In this document: one piece after another, positions 5,255 through 6,156 of the stretch | Layout: every line of letters starts with the position of its first letter | How positions within the stretch are numbered: the first letter of the stretch is position 1 | Assembly: GCA_021811005.1 (NCBI GenBank) | Contig: JAJZPY010000116.1 | Coordinates: 1 to 6,156 of the forward strand | DNA: 6,156 nt | Source of the DNA: Pseudomonadota bacterium | GTDB lineage: Bacteria > Pseudomonadota > Gammaproteobacteria > Burkholderiales > Ferrovaceae | Direction of reading: 5' to 3' | Notes under the pieces: model-generated | The model's input: the letters and a program-made list of their open reading frames with translations, nothing else | What the model was told of the DNA's origin: nothing | Database searches by the model: none | Made by a program: the position numbers and the translations under genes

Positions 5255-6156
5255 AGCCGTTGGTCCCGGCCACCGAGTAGCCGAAGGGAATCACGCCCTT
5301 GTAGCCGTTCGGGATGGGCGTCAACGTCGCCTGGGGCGCCGTGACTGCATAGATGTTGGCGGTGGTTCCTGAACTCTGCGGCGTCCAGTTGACCCCGTCC
5401 AGGCTGGTGAAAATCGATCCGTTATCCCCGACAGCCACGAACTGGGTGCCGTAGGTCACACGCCGCATGTTGACCGGAAACGAAGTGACCGCCACGTTGG
5501 CAATCTTGAAGTTCGACGGCGTGGACCAGTTCAGGCCATCGCTGCTGGTGAGCAGAACCCCGCCATCACCCACCGCAACATACAACGGCAGAAAATAGGC
5601 CGGAGGATAGCCCGGCAAGGGCGGCGGCACGGTGTTGGGAGAACAGGCCACCCCGCGCAGACTCCGGGTTGTTCCCACATTAAAGCCCACCGTGGTCCAC
5701 CCGGTACCGCCTGTCGGGTCGATGGTGCCGACCAGGGTGCCGTTGGCCCCCGCGGCGACCCATGACCAGTTGGGCACCATGCAAAAGTTGTAGGCCACGT
5801 CATAGAGGTCGCTGGTGATGGTGGAAAGCTTGGTGGTGGCCAGCCAGTTCTGTCCGTCGCCACTGAAAATGATGGTGCCGCCCGACCCCACAGCCACATG
5901 GGCTCCGCCCAAGGCGGCCCATCCGTTCTGGTTGGTGGACACCGCATAGAAGTTGGGCGTGCCCATGCCGGCAGGCACGGTCGTCGCGGGATACCAGTTG
6001 GCCGTGGCCGGCGTGGTGACGAAATCCAGTCCCAGGCCGGCCGGATTGTTAAAATTCAGCCCGCTGAAACACAGGGTGCCGTTGTCGCCCACCGCCACAA
6101 ACGTACTCCATCCAAAATCGGTCGCACGCAGTGACCCGCCGCCCGGCGGCGTGCAG
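5235..6156 (-). CDS. Partial beta-propeller-like repeat protein, possibly a lipoprotein (5' end outside window)
   Basis: The frame stays open to the window edge, showing 306 residues; the true start lies beyond 6156. The protein is built of six divergent units centred on VAVGxxG: near 6098-6078, 5900-5871, 5762-5733, 5582-5553, 5441-5412 and 5279-5250. Three units continue into SxDGxNW, which resembles the Asp-box of BNR/sialidase-type and Ycf48-like propellers. Spacing of 46-66 residues per unit suits beta-propeller blades. Composition (many G, N, T, S, W; few charged residues) suggests a secreted or surface protein. The first visible residues are Cys-Thr-Pro-Pro-Gly-Gly-Gly, as expected just after a lipobox, but no signal peptide is visible. 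The GTG at 6098 lies inside a repeat and is not taken as the start. Function is unknown. No catalytic residues can be named, and a ligand-binding or scaffold role is only a guess. It converges on the dehydrogenase gene with a 20-base overlap. Confidence 0.75.
   Translation of the reverse strand, partial: CTPPGGGSLRATDFGWSTFVAVGDNGTLCFSGLNFNNPAGLGLDFVTTPATANWYPATTVPAGMGTPNFYAVSTNQNGWAALGGAHVAVGSGGTIIFSGDGQNWLATTKLSTITSDLYDVAYNFCMVPNWSWVAAGANGTLVGTIDPTGGTGWTTVGFNVGTTRSLRGVACSPNTVPPPLPGYPPAYFLPLYVAVGDGGVLLTSSDGLNWSTPSNFKIANVAVTSFPVNMRRVTYGTQFVAVGDNGSIFTSLDGVNWTPQSSGTTANIYAVTAPQATLTPIPNGYKGVIPFGYSVAGTNGFTGFGQ

Overview
The window is GC-rich, compact chromosomal DNA. The protein families, the high G/C third-position codon use and the gene content point to a betaproteobacterium, probably Burkholderiales. 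That placement is an impression from sequence, not a search result. I see no insertion sequence, CRISPR array, integrase or phage gene. The content is mostly housekeeping and envelope genes, and I found no clear new multi-gene system.

Minus-strand block, read right to left from about 4110 to 21: a DEAD-box RNA helicase (2584-3897), an ArnT-like membrane glycosyltransferase (987-2555), a PAP2-type membrane phosphatase (168-968) and a tRNA-Glu gene with anticodon UUC (21-96). The three protein genes are separated by only 28 and 18 bases, so they may form one transcript. The tRNA has its own strong promoter, whose -35 box overlaps the phosphatase stop codon. The transferase and phosphatase fit a joint role in moving a sugar from a polyprenyl-phosphate carrier to an envelope acceptor and trimming lipid phosphates. 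The helicase is a general RNA-remodelling enzyme with no obvious link to them.

Divergent control region, 3898-4207: two sigma-70-like promoters stand back to back around a run of eight T. One drives the helicase leftward with a roughly 200-base leader that can form at least two hairpins. The other drives the dehydrogenase rightward with a short leader.

Plus strand: 4208-5254 encodes an NAD-type isocitrate dehydrogenase of the TCA cycle, complete with substrate, metal and NAD-specificity residues. Its stop overlaps, tail to tail, a minus-strand gene (5235 to beyond 6156) for a repeat protein. That protein carries six VAVGxxG-type units and Asp-box-like SxDGxNW motifs, and looks like an extracytoplasmic beta-propeller. 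Its 5' end lies outside the window, and the last visible residues (Cys followed by a Pro/Gly linker) hint at a lipoprotein. It is the least understood gene here.
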